From positions 1-64,000 of the forward strand of contig PYSS01000039.1 in the NCBI GenBank assembly GCA_003049465.1: a DNA stretch of 64,000 bases, in the 5' to 3' direction. A program made the position numbers and the translations under genes. Below are positions 10,385 to 23,543 of the stretch, in pieces (position 1 is the stretch's first letter; every line of letters begins with the position of its first letter). This stretch comes from Magnaporthiopsis rhizophila (taxonomy: Eukaryota; Ascomycota; Sordariomycetes; Magnaporthales; Magnaporthaceae). The notes under the pieces were generated by a model. The model was given only the letters and a program-made list of their open reading frames with translations, was not told the origin of the DNA and did not search any database.

Positions 10385-13281
10385 GTTGAGACAGCTTGTG
10401 TGGAGTGGCGGATGGGGAGACAAACGAGGCAGGAAAAGGGAGACGGGAGGACAGCCCGGCCGTGAAGAGCTGTTTGAGGGGCCATTCCGACAGGAAAAGG
10501 GAGAAAGAAAAAGACTTCCTACGATCAGATGATCTAGACCGCCCGAAGGGGCAGGAGCCCAACAAGGTCGGCTGCAATGGGGCGAGAGTCTCCATAGGGG
10601 TGGAGGGTGCGTCGTTGCTGCCACTAAATTGCCATCGACGGCACCATTCCGCGCTTACCGGAAGAGGCACAGACTAACAGCCGCATGCCCGTCTGCTGGG
10701 TCGCTCCTCCCCATCTGACCCTCGTTTCCGCTCATGGGCGAATCCAAGCGGCATTGGTGGGACAGCCGTTTCCGTTACGTACACATAAACCAGAGGCCTG
10801 GGCCGGGCACCAGCAGCCGGATCGGGCGCCGTCTCTGCGGCGCCGTCGTTGGCTTGTTCAGCTGGGGCGGCATCCGCTAGTCCCCCAGCCGCACGCACAA
10901 CAACAACAACAACAAGCACAGCACCACCTACCAGCACACCGCCGCGCTGGCTTGAACGACCACATACGACGTCGACTCGTGCCCAGCACGCAAGGTCTGC
11001 GTGTCTGCGTGCTTGCATGGAGGTCGACGCAGCTGGCACCAGCGCATCAGGTATGGACCAGCATGCGACAAGAGCAATGTGATTTCAAATTGCCTTGGTC
11101 CGTCTCGGACTACCGTCACACCTGCCCTCGCACGCGGATTAGCGGCAAAGCTGAAAGCATGGAACATAATTTCCAGCTGCCGGCAGTCAGCCAGCCACTA
11201 CCGCCTTTCAGCCAGCCACTGCCGTCTTTCGGCCGGGCATCATGAGATCCACTGGGCGGCTCGCTCTTGCCAGCTTGACCCTCGCTCTTTCCCGCGCGCG
11301 CGTGCATGCCACCGGAAGCTGACAGCCCGATGTGTAAACTGCATTGATGCTTCCTTCCGTCAAAATCCATTGGCCCTGTGGTACAGCATCTCGCAGCACC
11401 CATCACTAGGTGGCGATTGATCGCCCGGCTTACCTGCGTCTTCCACCAGCATGCGCCCTTTGTCCTCCCGTCCATGGCATCACTCTCTTCCCGTGTTCCC
11501 CGGCATCTCCTGGGCAAATCTGCCGCAATCAACGCCAATGTCACGGTGGAAGGTGCCACCGACAACGGCCGACTCTCGCTCAGGTCCACATGCAGCTTGG
11601 CGGCAGGCCACCCACGGCCGGCTGCGTTCCCAATCCGCTTTGTGGCTCCTGGTAGGTGATCGCTAGTGCAACTGGGCAGCGATAAGATGTGCACGCGCAA
11701 TCCAACCTCGATGCAGACCGGCGATCTGGGATCGTACTCGGTCCTTCTCATTTGTGTGGCAAGTCAGGTGCTCAGTGACGCCACTTGCGTATTCTTCTCG
11801 TCTGCAGCTTCCGCATCGCTGCCTTCTCTGCCACACATTCCACCATTGAAAGGCCCAGCCTCGGATTAAGTCGGGACAGGGTGCCAAAGGCACATTCTAG
11901 CGGCCCTAAATAATTGGGGCAGGCCAGACAAGGCGGCGACTGTCAACCCTCGGCGGTGGCTTGAAAGAAGCCGTGACGATGTGTTACGTCCTCTCATCTT
12001 CCACGCCCGCAAAACTGGAGCTCGGCCGATACATCCCCTTTGTGAGACCTGGCCTTTTGCTCAGGCCCATCGGCCACTGCCTGCAGCCAGGTCTTTCTCC
12101 AGGATATCGTTACCGGGGAACGAGCACGGGCCGGAGCATTCTCGATCTGCAAAGAACCGAACGTAGCAATCCGGGGCGAAGAATTGCGTACGTAGGGCAC
12201 GCTTGTCTGGCAAGCCAAACAGAACAGCGACACCGACGCACGGACATAATTACATGAAGGCAGAGCCTCTCCCTGGTACGTAATCCCCGGAGAAGAACAG
12301 TTTTTTAAGACGTTTAGAGCAACGCTAAAAACATCCCGACCAGAAATGGTAGCTAAAACTTCTAAAAGCAGCTGGAATTTGGTCGGAGGTAATAGGTGTA
12401 AAACTACATGGTTTGCTGATGTTTGGGAGGGCATGGATTGGAACATGCCAAACCCTGGTCCCGCAAGTCAAACCCCATTGTCAATTGTCAATTTCATTAT
12501 TTACCGCCGCTTTCTTTCAGGAGCCAAGGCCCCACTCAGTCTTTACCTACCTTATGTTACTAGCATCTCTCAATTGTATCCGAGCCAATCTCTTATCCAC
12601 GTTGTTGTCAAGAGTTTGTCCCCTCTTTGGCTTCCTTGCATCAAAGACAACGGACCCAATGGCCTCAAACTGCCTCCCTCGCCCACGCTAATGATGAAAG
12701 CCACTCTGAACCATCGGCTTCAACCTTGCGAGCCTGGTTTCGACAACGCGGTGGATCCAGAAATATGAGCCTGGAGCCCTACTTGGCCGCTGCCTGTTAA
12801 GACAAAGAGATGGGCAACCATTAAAGAGTTTGTCAATTCAATATCAACCACAGCTATGCTGTTGGGCTAAATGTGCATGCAACCCAGTTACAATCAAATC
12901 GGTGCAGCCATATCCAGTCCCAGACGAGACCTTTCAGGCTGCATCTCTCAAAGCAGTGGACCTGATTGATATAGACATCAACCACCCTCAGGCTTCAGTC
13001 GTCCACTAGACTCAAGCAAATTCTTTTTGTTTCTTATTTTCGCTACCTTGGATCATCAACTTTTCACTTAGGATTGTTTTTTTTTCACTTGAACAGTTGG
13101 TATATAGCCCATCCCCATCCCCATTCCCCGTCACGGACTTATACACTACAAGACATCATCCACTCAAAAGTTCTTACTCGACATTTGAACTATCTGCCGC
13201 GGCCACATTATACCTCCACAGCATCATTCACCTCGACAGCAGTCTTATCCAGTGGAATAGAACCTTGGTCCAGCTGTCAAC
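10385..13281. other. intergenic region, MFS exporter to RRM gene
   Basis: About 2.9 kb shared by two divergent genes. No recognisable protein, tRNA or 5S rRNA was found. It holds CAA/CAG-rich stretches near 10900-10925 and a 21-bp tandem duplication (11188-11229). Long open frames here have no family features. Confidence 0.4.
11188..11229. repeat. 21-bp tandem duplication
   Basis: Two adjacent 21-bp units starting CAGCCAGCCACT differ at two bases. The repeat lies in apparently non-coding DNA. Confidence 0.6.
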
Positions 13282-15243
13282 ATGGATCCTCATGACAGGG
13301 TGCGTCGTCTGGTCAGCCACCACGACTACGGCCCGATAGGGACTCCCGTGATCCCCCTTCGAGATGCCCCTACCCCGTCCACTCGCGACGGTCTCAGCTC
13401 ACCACCGAGCGCCCTCTTCAGCAGCACCGGCCTCCCCAGTGCTGGAACGGACGTGTCGTCAGTCGGCCGGACCAGGTCGGGCACCACCATCCCACGGCAT
13501 GGCACGCGTGCCGACTCCATATGGAGCCAGGCCAGCACTCCTTCGCATCTGCCTCAGCACCTACGCTGCAACACCCCCGCATCAAGCCCCGGCGGCATGT
13601 TTGCGAGGAGGAGCGGGCCTGAGACCATCACGGCCCTGGAGGACGGAAACGAGGAGATGTTCTCCCGAGTTCGTCGCCGCCTGTACGAGGGCAGTCAGTC
13701 CGCGGACCAGCCGCGGCCCACACTCTCGCCGCGGTTGTCTCTGCCCGCACAGTCTCTCCAGGATGCGGTCGACCTCCGAGAGCGCCTGGAGGGTCTCCGG
13801 AACATGCGCAACACTGCTGCTTCGGCGCTGCCGCCACTCGCCGAACGGGCGGTCCGCGTGCCCATGGTACCAGGAAGCTCCACGCCCTTCTCGCCGGCCA
13901 TGTTCGCCTCGAACAGCGGTAACCAGGAGGCACACCTGACCCAATCCGTTCATGATGTGATGACGACCTCGAGCGAGGACTGGGAACAACAACAGGCAGG
14001 TCGGGCTATCGCGCCGCCGGTGGTTAGCACCCACCCAATGTCGTGCCAGAACTACTCGACCTACCGTCCGCTCATATCGCCGCCAACCCAGCCCCGGCCG
14101 CCTCCATCGGTCGAGAGCATCGTGACCGGTGTGGCTGGTGTTCGACTGGCCGACGCCGCCGGCTTCGTCAGCCCACCGTCGTCTTCCGACCGCGTCTTTC
14201 ATCCGATGGAGTCGACCGCCCGTGCCCAGCAGGAGCGGCAGCAGCAGCACGTCCCGAGGCATAACAGCCTCCCACGCATCGGCGCAAGCAGCACGCGCGG
14301 CGGCGCAGCGGGCGTCGACGAGGCGGCCGCGGGCACCGTCAGGTCGACGCCCGAGGCCATCACGCGCATCATGGCGGGCTTCAGCCCCAACTATCGGGGC
14401 AACATCAACATCGAGCGCAACCGATCGGCCGCGATCCCGGAGCACGAGAACTGCAGCCTCTTCATCCTGGGGCTGCCGCCGAACCTGACGACGCGGCAGC
14501 TCCTCGCGGGCATCCGCGGCTTCGGACGCATCTACGCCACGCACATCAACCGGCCCGAGCCCAGCCGCGGCCACATGACGTGCGCCGCAAAGGTCATCTT
14601 CTTCGACCGCGAGCCGGCGGCCCGGTTCCACGCCGCGCACAGCCCCGAGAACGGCGGCTTCGTCGTCGGCGGCATGCGCGCGCGCGTGCTCTGGAATCGC
14701 ATCCGCACCGCCGCCCAGCCCGCCGGCCCGCTGCACGTCTCGGCGGTGCAGGGTCCGCCGTCGTGGTGGTGCCCTTACCAGCAGCAAGAACAGTCGTCCT
14801 CGGGTCCCGGCTTCGGCAACGCCGTTGCCGCCAGGGCGGGCCGGCACCGGTCGCGGGTCCTGCTCATCTACGGTCCCAGCAGCTTCGTCAACTACCACGG
14901 CCTGACGGCCTACTTCCAGTCCAAGCTCGAGTTCCAGATCGACGAGGTCTTCCCGCTGGCCGTGTCCAGCGGGCCCGACGACGGCGTGCTGCTCGAGTAC
15001 CGCTTTGGCAGCTTCCGATGCCAGGCCGAGGCGGCCAAGATGGCGCTGACGCGCGAGTACCCGGACACGGTCAAGGTCTGGTTCGGCGAGGATCCTTGCG
15101 ACGTGCTGTCGTCGCCAGTGACGCCGACCCCCCTCCCCACCACGACTATGGGTCTGACCTCGATAATGGAGGAGGACGAGCTGAGGGAGGACAGTGATGC
15201 GCTGGCTCTTGCTCCTACGCGCTTCGGACCGAACGACTCTTGA
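13282..15243 (+). CDS. RRM-like RNA-binding protein, single exon
   Basis: One uninterrupted frame of 653 residues with a well-placed ATG. Residues 1-385 are low-complexity, rich in Ser, Pro, Gln and Arg, as in disordered regulatory regions. Residues about 388-472 form an RRM-like fold beginning with the RNP2-type strand CSLFILGLPPNLTTRQLL; the RNP1 strand (CAAKVIFFDREPAARFHAAH) is degenerate. A second RRM-like module at about 525-610 starts RSRVLLIYGPSSFVNYHGLTAYF. The fungal-type layout resembles proteins distantly related to Mei2-like or other RRM factors, so binding to RNA in the nucleus or cytoplasm is likely, but targets are unknown. The first part of the transcript lies in a pyrimidine- and A-rich leader (13000-13280). 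No intron is needed. Confidence 0.8.
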   Translation: MDPHDRVRRLVSHHDYGPIGTPVIPLRDAPTPSTRDGLSSPPSALFSSTGLPSAGTDVSSVGRTRSGTTIPRHGTRADSIWSQASTPSHLPQHLRCNTPASSPGGMFARRSGPETITALEDGNEEMFSRVRRRLYEGSQSADQPRPTLSPRLSLPAQSLQDAVDLRERLEGLRNMRNTAASALPPLAERAVRVPMVPGSSTPFSPAMFASNSGNQEAHLTQSVHDVMTTSSEDWEQQQAGRAIAPPVVSTHPMSCQNYSTYRPLISPPTQPRPPPSVESIVTGVAGVRLADAAGFVSPPSSSDRVFHPMESTARAQQERQQQHVPRHNSLPRIGASSTRGGAAGVDEAAAGTVRSTPEAITRIMAGFSPNYRGNINIERNRSAAIPEHENCSLFILGLPPNLTTRQLLAGIRGFGRIYATHINRPEPSRGHMTCAAKVIFFDREPAARFHAAHSPENGGFVVGGMRARVLWNRIRTAAQPAGPLHVSAVQGPPSWWCPYQQQEQSSSGPGFGNAVAARAGRHRSRVLLIYGPSSFVNYHGLTAYFQSKLEFQIDEVFPLAVSSGPDDGVLLEYRFGSFRCQAEAAKMALTREYPDTVKVWFGEDPCDVLSSPVTPTPLPTTTMGLTSIMEEDELREDSDALALAPTRFGPNDS

Positions 15244-18221
15244 TATCGGCCGAGACGCACGTCGATCGTTTGGCCCTTCCAAGTTCGCTCTGCCTTCCGC
15301 GCGGCCAGTCAGCCTGCGGTAGAGGCGGGGGGCGGCGCAGGCGGGGGAATTTGTTGCGTGCTGATGGGTTCAGGAGACGCCGACTCGGCAGGATGTGCCT
15401 GAGGAAAGCTTGTTATGTATTAGTAGATTCGGGAATTTCGGCAGCTCGCCGGAAGGAGCATGTATGGATTTCTGTTATTTTTTGTCGAGCGGCGCGTATA
15501 CGGAAGGCAAGGCACCAGGTGAAACCGTCGATCCGGACCCTTTAGGTTGATTAAGGGCCGATTCTTGCAAGATGGGAAACTGCGGCGTCAGCTTTTGTGG
15601 TCCAGGATCCTGATCCCTCAGGTTGCGGGACATGGATGTTCACATGTTTTATGAGCAAACTAAAGTACTGACCAGTGAACAAACGAGCAAATTAGCACTC
15701 AACATCCACGACCGGCAGCCTGGCCAAGAGGTTGACTGCCCGGCCACCAACAAGTGGATCGATTTCGCCGACGTCAAAGGACACTGCACCAAACCAACGC
15801 AACTCTGACGCAGCGCGCCTCCCAATCTCCACACGCCGCCAACCTTTAAGATTTGACAACGACGCATTTCCACGAGAACCACGACAGGAACGCGGCAGAT
15901 TGGGGGCCTAAATGCGAGCCCCTCCATTGGGCGCCATAAGCGCGGCGCAGGCGAATCATGGGGGCAACATGAACCTCCGATGGTGCGCGCTAATCAGCCA
16001 ATCAAGCAACCCAACAGCCAAGGTCTTCTCTCCGGGAGCCGTACCCGAACGCTTGATATTCGGAGTTAACGGACGCAGCCACCAACAATGCACAAAGTCG
16101 TGCTACCAGCTCCGTGCTAGCTAGCGAATCTGCACCAGCGTCTGGGCAGCATGGCAGATTTGCTGATCCCCGCTTGATAGCCTGCTGGCAGGTTGGGGGC
16201 GCGGGCAGGTTCCTTTGCAATCTCTCCGGGGCGTCGGCGTCACCTTTCTGTCAGGAGTTAGATCCAATGGATGCCGTTTAGACAGCAGCTGATGGAGCTG
16301 AGCCGATGCGCAGATGGTTCTCGATGCGTCGGTGTGTCAACGTCCGGTCGTATGAGGCGCCGAGCGGACCGCCGAGCCAGCAGTGGCTTGTTTGTTGGTT
16401 GTCTTCTCCTGGGCCGCTTCCTGCCGCGCTGTTTGTTTGGGTGGGCAAAGCGACCATTTGATGTTACACAACCCGCTCCGAGCGGCTATTGGTTGTGAGT
16501 TTGATTGGACCGATTCCTGTCTGTCCACTTCGAGTGTGTTCTTTGTATTCTATGGTAGCATCCAGGTATCTACCACGTAGCTCTCTCGCCTTTTTTCTGA
16601 CGTGTCTATGTTGTTCCTCCTCCAAATCCAAAGGCCCACCCACATGCAAGAATTTCATGCGGGGGTGTGGGGTACCCAACCCCACAATTACAACCGCATC
16701 AAGACGGGATGCGGTTGTCTTGCAAATCGAATCTCCTCACTTGCCCGGCGCCATCCATGTGCTAATAGTGTTCCGGGGCAGCTAAATGTAGAAAAAAAAA
16801 GAAAAAAAAAAAAAAAGTCGCGCTTATTTTCTCCCCGTGATTGCCGCTGCCTAACGGTCGCGCAATTGGTCGCGTTAAGCGCACCAACGGCCCCGGGAGG
16901 GCGCCCATCTTCCAAGCCGTGTCGCTGCACGGGACTTGTGTCTTCGCCGTTCGATTCGCCAATAACGGGCCCGGAGTTCCCGTTCTGCCCCGTGTGCTAG
17001 CTAGGCAGCCCTGGCCGGAAAATGTGGTCGGCGTAGTCGCAGGCTTTGTGGTGTGGCGGGACGTCACGGATTGAATTTTGTGTCCAAGTTTTTATCTTGT
17101 CCCTCCTGGTTGTTCCTCCTGGAATCGATTTCCATCGACTCCCCATCATCTGTCTTGATTATCCCGCCATGCTCTAGGCCCCTCGCTGTGTCTTTCCTTT
17201 TTGCCCGTCCACGCCCCACACAGGCCCACCCCTACTCTCACGTCGCGTTGGTTGCGTTCGCGATCCTCCAGCGCACACTCCGCTCTGCCTGGCTCCTCGA
17301 AGTCGACCACGCTTAAACATGCAGACAGCAATCAAGCCATAGTCCACGTGCGAGTGGGGGCCGTCCAGGGCCACCACCTATGTATAGCCCTACTCCTTCT
17401 TGGCCGTCCGCTTGGCTGTTTGTAGGTTGCAACCCTTCGTAAGGTTGCCTATCCCCTGCCTGGCCGGGCCCCCCGTGAAGGCCGGCGTCTATGGAGATCC
17501 CGCAGCCTCCGCATGGCCCTCTACCTTGCCCAGCCCTGCGCTCGCCCCGAAGAGGGAGTGCTGCCTGTGGAGTCTTCATGATGGGCTTGGTCTGTTGCAC
17601 CTAAAAAAAGTCGACACCCCTTTTCCCACCCCCTCTTCGCTATCCAAAATCTATCGAGACTAGCCTGCGTCTGGACCTGCAGATTCCTTCCCGCCACCGA
17701 CCGGATGGTAACATCGAGGTAGCCAAGCAAGAGGACCAACATCCGAGATCCTTGCCGCCAGCCCCACGTGCAGTCGAACATCAAGCGTTCTAGGCTTTCC
17801 GGAGGCACACCAACATACAGAAGCGCAGTCTGCCGGGGCTTTTTGGACAATGTCTTTGGCCCTAACGGCGTATTGCCGCTAGTATAAGCGGCAGGCACCA
17901 ACGAGGGAGCCCTTCCCTCCCGAATACAAAAGTCGACGGCCTGCTTCACCTCATCCTTCAAGATATGGACACAAAGCAGGCACAGCAAGAGAACTTCTTA
18001 TACACTCACAACAAAGCCCCATAGTCATCAAGTCAGCCTCACGGGCCAGAGACCAGGCTAAATCAAACTCCAGCCGTCTACACTACGGAACCGCGAATCC
18101 CATCTGCCATACCTCAACAACATCCTGCCGTTAGAACGTGCAAGGTGCTTCAAGTGCCTGCCCGTCAAAACCCAAAGCTGAAACACCTCCCACGACTCAC
18201 TCAGCTCTGCCGCAAACCATA
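15244..18221. other. intergenic region, RRM gene to Clr5 gene
   Basis: Nearly 3 kb without a supportable gene. It contains A-rich runs (16792-16816). A 155-codon open frame on the minus strand at 17521-17988 has no recognised motif and was not accepted. Confidence 0.4.
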
Positions 18222-18968
18222 ATGTCTTCCAAGAATCAATACTTCCGGCCTTCTCGCCCGGAGGACTGGGAGCCGTACCGGGCCACCATCGAGGCCCTGT
18301 ACAAGGAGAATAAGTTGAAAGATGTCATGGACACCATGGAGGCTACCTATGCGTTCAAGGCCACGTACGTACCACCTACCACCCTAGCTTCCCCTCTCCC
18401 GTTCTTGCCGTCATTGGAGTTCAACAACAACACCCCTTGAGACCCCGGCTGACACAGATTCGCCTCATCAGGACCCGTCAGTACAAGATCAAGATCAAGG
18501 AGTGGGGTCTCGACGACAAGTACATCAAGACTTCGGAATACCTCGGCATTCTCAAGGTCAAGAGGAGGCGCGAGCGGGAGGACCCCAACAGAGACACCGT
18601 GTTCTGGCTCCGGGGCAAACAGGTCGACCCGGCCTCCATCACACGCTTCGAGACCCGGGCCACCAAGCGAGGGCTCATCAAAGCTACTGACACTCTGTCT
18701 GACCAAGGTTAGTCATCAACATGCCCTTTTTAGTTATTCTTCCTCCCCAAGTCCACTGCGTAGTAAATGCAAGTGCCTTTCGTTTGCTGACAGACGGGAC
18801 GTGACCTCCATCCATGTGATAACAGCCTCCCTTGGAGACGACCTCCAGTACATGACGCCCACCGAAGACTATGACGAGGACATAACCAGCTACGAAGACT
18901 ACTACGCCGCGAACGAGACGCGAGGACAGTCCTCTTCTTCGGCCTACCAGTACTCCAACGACCGCTAG
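18222..18968 (+). CDS. small Clr5-domain protein
   Basis: Three exons, 18222-18364, 18472-18707 and 18826-18968, with introns of 107 and 118 bp, give 173 residues. The first join restores ATTRQYKIKIKEWGL, the core of the Clr5 domain (N-terminal RPEDWEPYRATIEALYKENKLKDVMDTMEATYAFKAT, then RQYK..IK.WGL). This is the domain named after the fission-yeast silencing factor Clr5, common at the N-terminus of fungal ankyrin or tetratricopeptide proteins. Here no repeat domain follows; after a middle part rich in Lys and Arg the protein ends in an acidic, Tyr- and Ser-rich tail (DYDEDITSYEDYYAANE). A nuclear, DNA- or chromatin-linked role is plausible only by analogy. The short size is unusual but the three exons fit in phase. 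Confidence 0.8.
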
Positions 18969-21640
18969 GGCGGCGGCGGGACAGCTTGCGGCAAAGCCGC
19001 CGAGTTGCTCACAGAGTCCTTCCACGTAGCGTTTGTTTCTGTTTTGTCTTTCAAGGCCGGGCTACCGCGCCTGTCTTTGGCACACACGGCTACAGTTGAC
19101 CTGGGCTAGTCGGCATAGCATGTAATTTCTGGACGGCCTATGGCAGGGCTTTTGGCTTTCCGGACTCCCTCCTATTACGACCTTCCCATACTCTCTAGCT
19201 TGGTCAAGGCCCTTATCATTCTCTATAATTACTAGTACTCTTCTCCTGAATCTCACTTATATCCCTTGCAAGCCTAGCCACTCCCAACCAGCGACACTTC
19301 GTCTTTGGCGCCAGTTTATATATTCCCGGATTGTGTGTCGAATCCTGCACCACAGCTTCAATTTCTAATCACTGGTGCCTCCAGCTGCCCAGATTCAAAC
19401 CGACACTTTACGCCTTTGATGCCGGCCTACAATATTCTTCTAAATCTTTTTTTTTTTTTAAGATATGCTTTGTGTCTACGAGCGCATTTAAAGGTATGTT
19501 CTCTTTGTGGTTGACCTGATTGACTTTTGCCTTTGTAATTAATTAAGAATCTTTTTTACCTTTCACTTAACCCATCGACGTCCCCTCGTTAACCGACCCA
19601 CCTCAAAATGAGCTCTGTTAAAAAAGCACATGCGGTCAAACTAACCCAGCCGGTTGATGGATTCAATTGAAAACGATTTGCTACATTGTCGCATTATAAT
19701 ATCCCTCCCTGCCATGGTTGGTGATTGCCTTGCAGCGGAGAGGCTGTTGTCTTTGTTGAAAGACTCCTCAGAACTATCTCTGGAGGCTAAAAGTAAAACA
19801 CAACACTCCGCCGCGCCGCAGCAGCCTCGTAAGTCCGCCCCCGGCAGTCCAGCGTAGCATTCGGTGGAGTTTAATTAGCCCTGCGAATGGTGCTGGGTGC
19901 CGACTCAAGGAGATGTTCTGGCGCTGCTTTAAGATCTCGCGCTTTATTCGGGTTTCCGGGATGTGTTGGATGAAGCGACGGGGCCTGGAGGCGTACCCTG
20001 CAGTGCTTGGTTGATTGCGCAAGTTTGAGCCTTGGATATGTAGCGTACGAGTCGGGATGGGCCCACACGTACCTGAGAGTGCCGGGCATGTGCTTGGAAT
20101 GTTTTGGTTTGCCGGTGTGCCCAAGACGTCCTCTGCGAAGCCAGTACCGGCGGGCGGCCGGGTCCGGGAGTCTGGTCAGTGGTCTGTCGCCCAAAATCCA
20201 AAATGCGCTGATTAGAGAGTCAAGTGTGGCGTGGGGCCTGTAGCTTACGCTGTGACGTTCGTCCATAGGGTATCCGATTGACAAAAGTTCAAAAGTTAGG
20301 TACCGGCTGGCTTGCACAAACAAAATCTGGTTCAAACCAAGGAAGCTGCTGTATCGGGAGACAAATAGTGAGTTCCGTGCGTACCTATCTTTTCCCCTAA
20401 ATGCTTTATGTTATGTAAACACTGCCTGCAAAGGCGTACTCGTGAAGCCTGTCCCTGGAGTGGAAGGCTGGCTGAAGCGATATGTCTCTCCCCACTGTGC
20501 CTCCACTCCCTGTGTACACCAACCTAATCTGGAGGAACAGCCGTCTCTGCAGCCGCGCTGGGCCGGGCGTCTCCTCTCGCCGGACGCTGCATCGGAAACG
20601 GTGCAACATTCAATCCATGTGTTAGCTGCCCTGACGCCCCTTACCGGGAGGCCCCGGCACGCGCATGTTACGACTCAGGCATCCCTGGATTGTGGCTTTC
20701 TTGGGCCCAACTGGAGTAATGCATCCCGGGGCTGACCTCGCTTCAATTGAGCGGCAGGCAGGCTTGCTCGCTCCTGCCTTTTCTGGATTAGAGTAATGGC
20801 TTGGCACGAGCCGCTATTCCTATTTGATGGGACCCCCTTGCCCAGCCTCAAAACGAAAGCTTGCGCCAAGAGAAGGAAACACAAATAGCTGCCGTAAAAT
20901 GTCGAAAACGGCGCCGATCAAGCCGGCGCGGATGGGCGGCGAGCGGCTAGCATGTCGCAATCACCACTGAGGGCTCGGCACCCAAGCCGAGTGCCAAGGT
21001 GGAGAAACATCGCGAGAGCCCTTTTCACTAGCCCTGGTTGTCGCTGCGTTCGCGGGTTCTTCCTCTCCCTCGCCTTGTCGATAACGGCGCGGCCCGTCAG
21101 GCTCGTTCAAAAGCCAGGTTGCTGGGAGGCTTGACTCGATCATCGGACCAGACACGACGGGACGACGGGCCGGGGACTTGAGTCGTGCCTGTTCCAGTGT
21201 CCAACTCAACTCCTCCGCCCCACGCAATGCCAGCGAATGGCCATCCGCCTGTCCGTGGCTTGGCGATTGATCGGCAAAGGTCCACATCTCCATCGCCGTC
21301 CAGAGCTCTATGCCTATTTAGAGATGTGCCCGCCCCCATGGGTGGAACTCGCGATCTGACTGACAGGGGTGCTGTCGCCATTCTTTTACAAAATGTCTCT
21401 TCCCCTTGATTCTATACTCCTTTCGCTTCTCGGGGGCCACATTCGTTGAGCGTCATGAATAAGAGCTTGTGACATACTTTTTGACGGCTGCAAAACGAGT
21501 CGTCCGCGATGCGACCCGACCAGGACAACAGCCAACAAAGTTCCGAATAAGCAAGGCTTCGCCGCGAGGAGAAGCAGCTGCCACCGCTGCCTAGGTGCCT
21601 ACCTAGCCATCCGGACGGCCTACCAGCCAAGAAGGCAAAA
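18969..21640. other. intergenic region, Clr5 gene to GPCR gene
   Basis: About 2.7 kb with no gene that can be supported. A stretch resembling a tRNA B box (about 20329-20338) has no matching A box or foldable arms. Near the GPCR start there is a TAGGTGCCTACCTAG motif (21592-21606). Confidence 0.4.
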
Positions 21641-23543
21641 ATGTCCGAATCCTCCAGGGGCCGGCTGGCCCCTGAAAGCGACTCTTTGATCGGCCTCCCG
21701 ACTGTCCACCGCGACGGCCTGATCGGCGTCACGGTGGTCGCCGGCCTCTCGTTCTTCGTGACCACGGCCCTCTTTATACACCTGACGATCAAGCTGGTCC
21801 AGTGGCACATACGACATCGACGCCGCCGGACCGACCCGCATGACGCCGACGGCACCACCGGTGTCGACCTGACCTTGGGCCTAGCGCCTAAGCACTTCCA
21901 GCGCAGGGCTGACGGCCGACTTGGCGTCCCGAAGGCGGGGGACTCGCGCAACGAGAACGGCGCCGGCCTGGCATCATTTTTCCAGGATCGATCCCATCAT
22001 AACGCGCAAAGGCCTGTTCCCGACGAACGGCCACCACCACCGCCGCCACCAGCAGACGAGCCCAACCAGTTCGTCGTGCTGCTGTACAATCTGCTGCTGG
22101 CCGACATGCACCAGAGCATGGCCTTTCTGCTCAACGGGGCCTGGCTGGTGCAGGACAGTATTGACGTCGGCACGCCAACGTGCTGGGCTCAGGGGTGGTT
22201 CGTCTCCACGGGAGACCTGGCTGCCAGTCTTTTCATCACCGCCATCGCCGTGCACACGTACGTGGTTGCTATTCAGGGGTGGAGGCCCTCCCAGCGGGCC
22301 GTCATTCTCACCTGCACTGCCATCTGGGCCTTTGATTATCTCATGGTCCTCGTTGGGATACTAGCGACGAGGAATGGCGCGTCTGGCGGAGGTTTCTACG
22401 TGCGCGCAGCGGCTTGGGTACGTTCGCACGCAAGACATCTGCCGGCTCGTTCTCATTGAACTCGTGACGACTGGCTTCTGTTGCTTGCTCTTCTCTTCGG
22501 TGCGCTCTTGTTGTTGGACGTGGCTAACCTGACATTGCTGATGGCGATTCCAGTGCTGGATCAACAAGGAATACGACGACGTCAGGTTGCTGACGCACTA
22601 TCTCTTCATTTTCATGTCGCTGGCGTCGACGACTTTCATCTACTCAATCATCTTCCTCCGCCTAACCAAGAGGAGCCTGGAAACCGATCCCAGCCTCTCC
22701 ACAGCCGAAGACGGAACCGCATCCGATGTCCTTTCCAAGAACACCAGCAGGGCTCTCCGTGGCGGATACAGCTGGGGCTTCCTGTCCTACCCCGTCATCT
22801 ACCTCATTCTCACGTCGCCGCTGGCGATCGGGCGCATCTTGACCATGACGAATATCAACGTGTCCATTGTCTACTTCTGCACTTCAGGCGCTCTCATTGC
22901 GGCCAACGGGCTGCTCGATGTGCTCATGTGGGGCTTCACGCGCCGGGACGTCGTGTTTGGGGACGGGATTGAGGCCGCGAACGCGCTGGGGCTCGAGACC
23001 TTCAGCTTCATGCGCACACCCCAGGACCGCAAGTACGGGAACATGATCTGGGTCCAGGGTGCCGGGGCTACCAATCGCTCCAGCAAGGTCGACAAGCTTC
23101 AGTCTGCGGACGGCACGTATGGACTGCGACGGTGGTCCTGGTGGAGTGGCTTAGGCGGCTCCGGATGGGTGCCGCAATGGGGACGAGCAGCGGGAGGTGG
23201 CGTAGACAGCTCGGACGGGCGCATACGGCGGGGCGGTATCCGGCCACATCGCGCTCAGCGGAGCATCAGCCAGGAGTCGCTCCGGGGCGCGGCCGGGCGG
23301 GCTTCCAACGGGGAAAGGTCGCTGGGTGTGATACAGATGGACCTGGTGACGACGGTGGTAATCGAAACGGACCCGGAATCCAGCGGCCAGGGGCTTGTTG
23401 TCAGGCCTGCGGACTACATCGCGACTATGGGCCCGTTGATGGACGACGGTCATCGTGGCGCGGGAAGCTCGGCTGCTGCGAGTTCCTCACACGACAGAAC
23501 AAAAGGGATGGCCATCAACCTGGACATATTAAATAGGCCATGA
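21641..23543 (+). CDS. seven-transmembrane G-protein-coupled receptor, Git3/cAMP-receptor-like group
   Basis: Exons 21641-22417 and 22554-23543 (136-bp intron, GTACGT donor, GCTAAC branch) give 588 residues. TM1 is at about 27-51. TM2 starts only at about 144 with FVVLLYNLLLADMHQSMAFLLN. TM3 and TM4 carry CWAQGWFVSTGDLAAS and VILTCTAIWAFDYLMVLVGI. The intron falls in the second extracellular loop, restoring RAAAWCWINKEYDDVR before TM5. Two more helices follow, and then a cytoplasmic tail of about 200 residues rich in Gly, Ser and Arg. The LLYNLLLADMHQ and WCWIN blocks are typical of fungal nutrient/cAMP-type receptors, which couple to heterotrimeric G proteins at the plasma membrane. The roughly 90-residue first loop, with a run of seven Pro near residue 130, is unusual. 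The ligand is unknown. Confidence 0.82.

Noticed and set aside
17521..17988. 155-codon open frame on the minus strand
   Set aside because: No family features, no clear start context, and no splice partners; probably chance.
20326..20342. tRNA B-box-like GGTTCAAACC
   Set aside because: Flanks do not form a T stem or cloverleaf.
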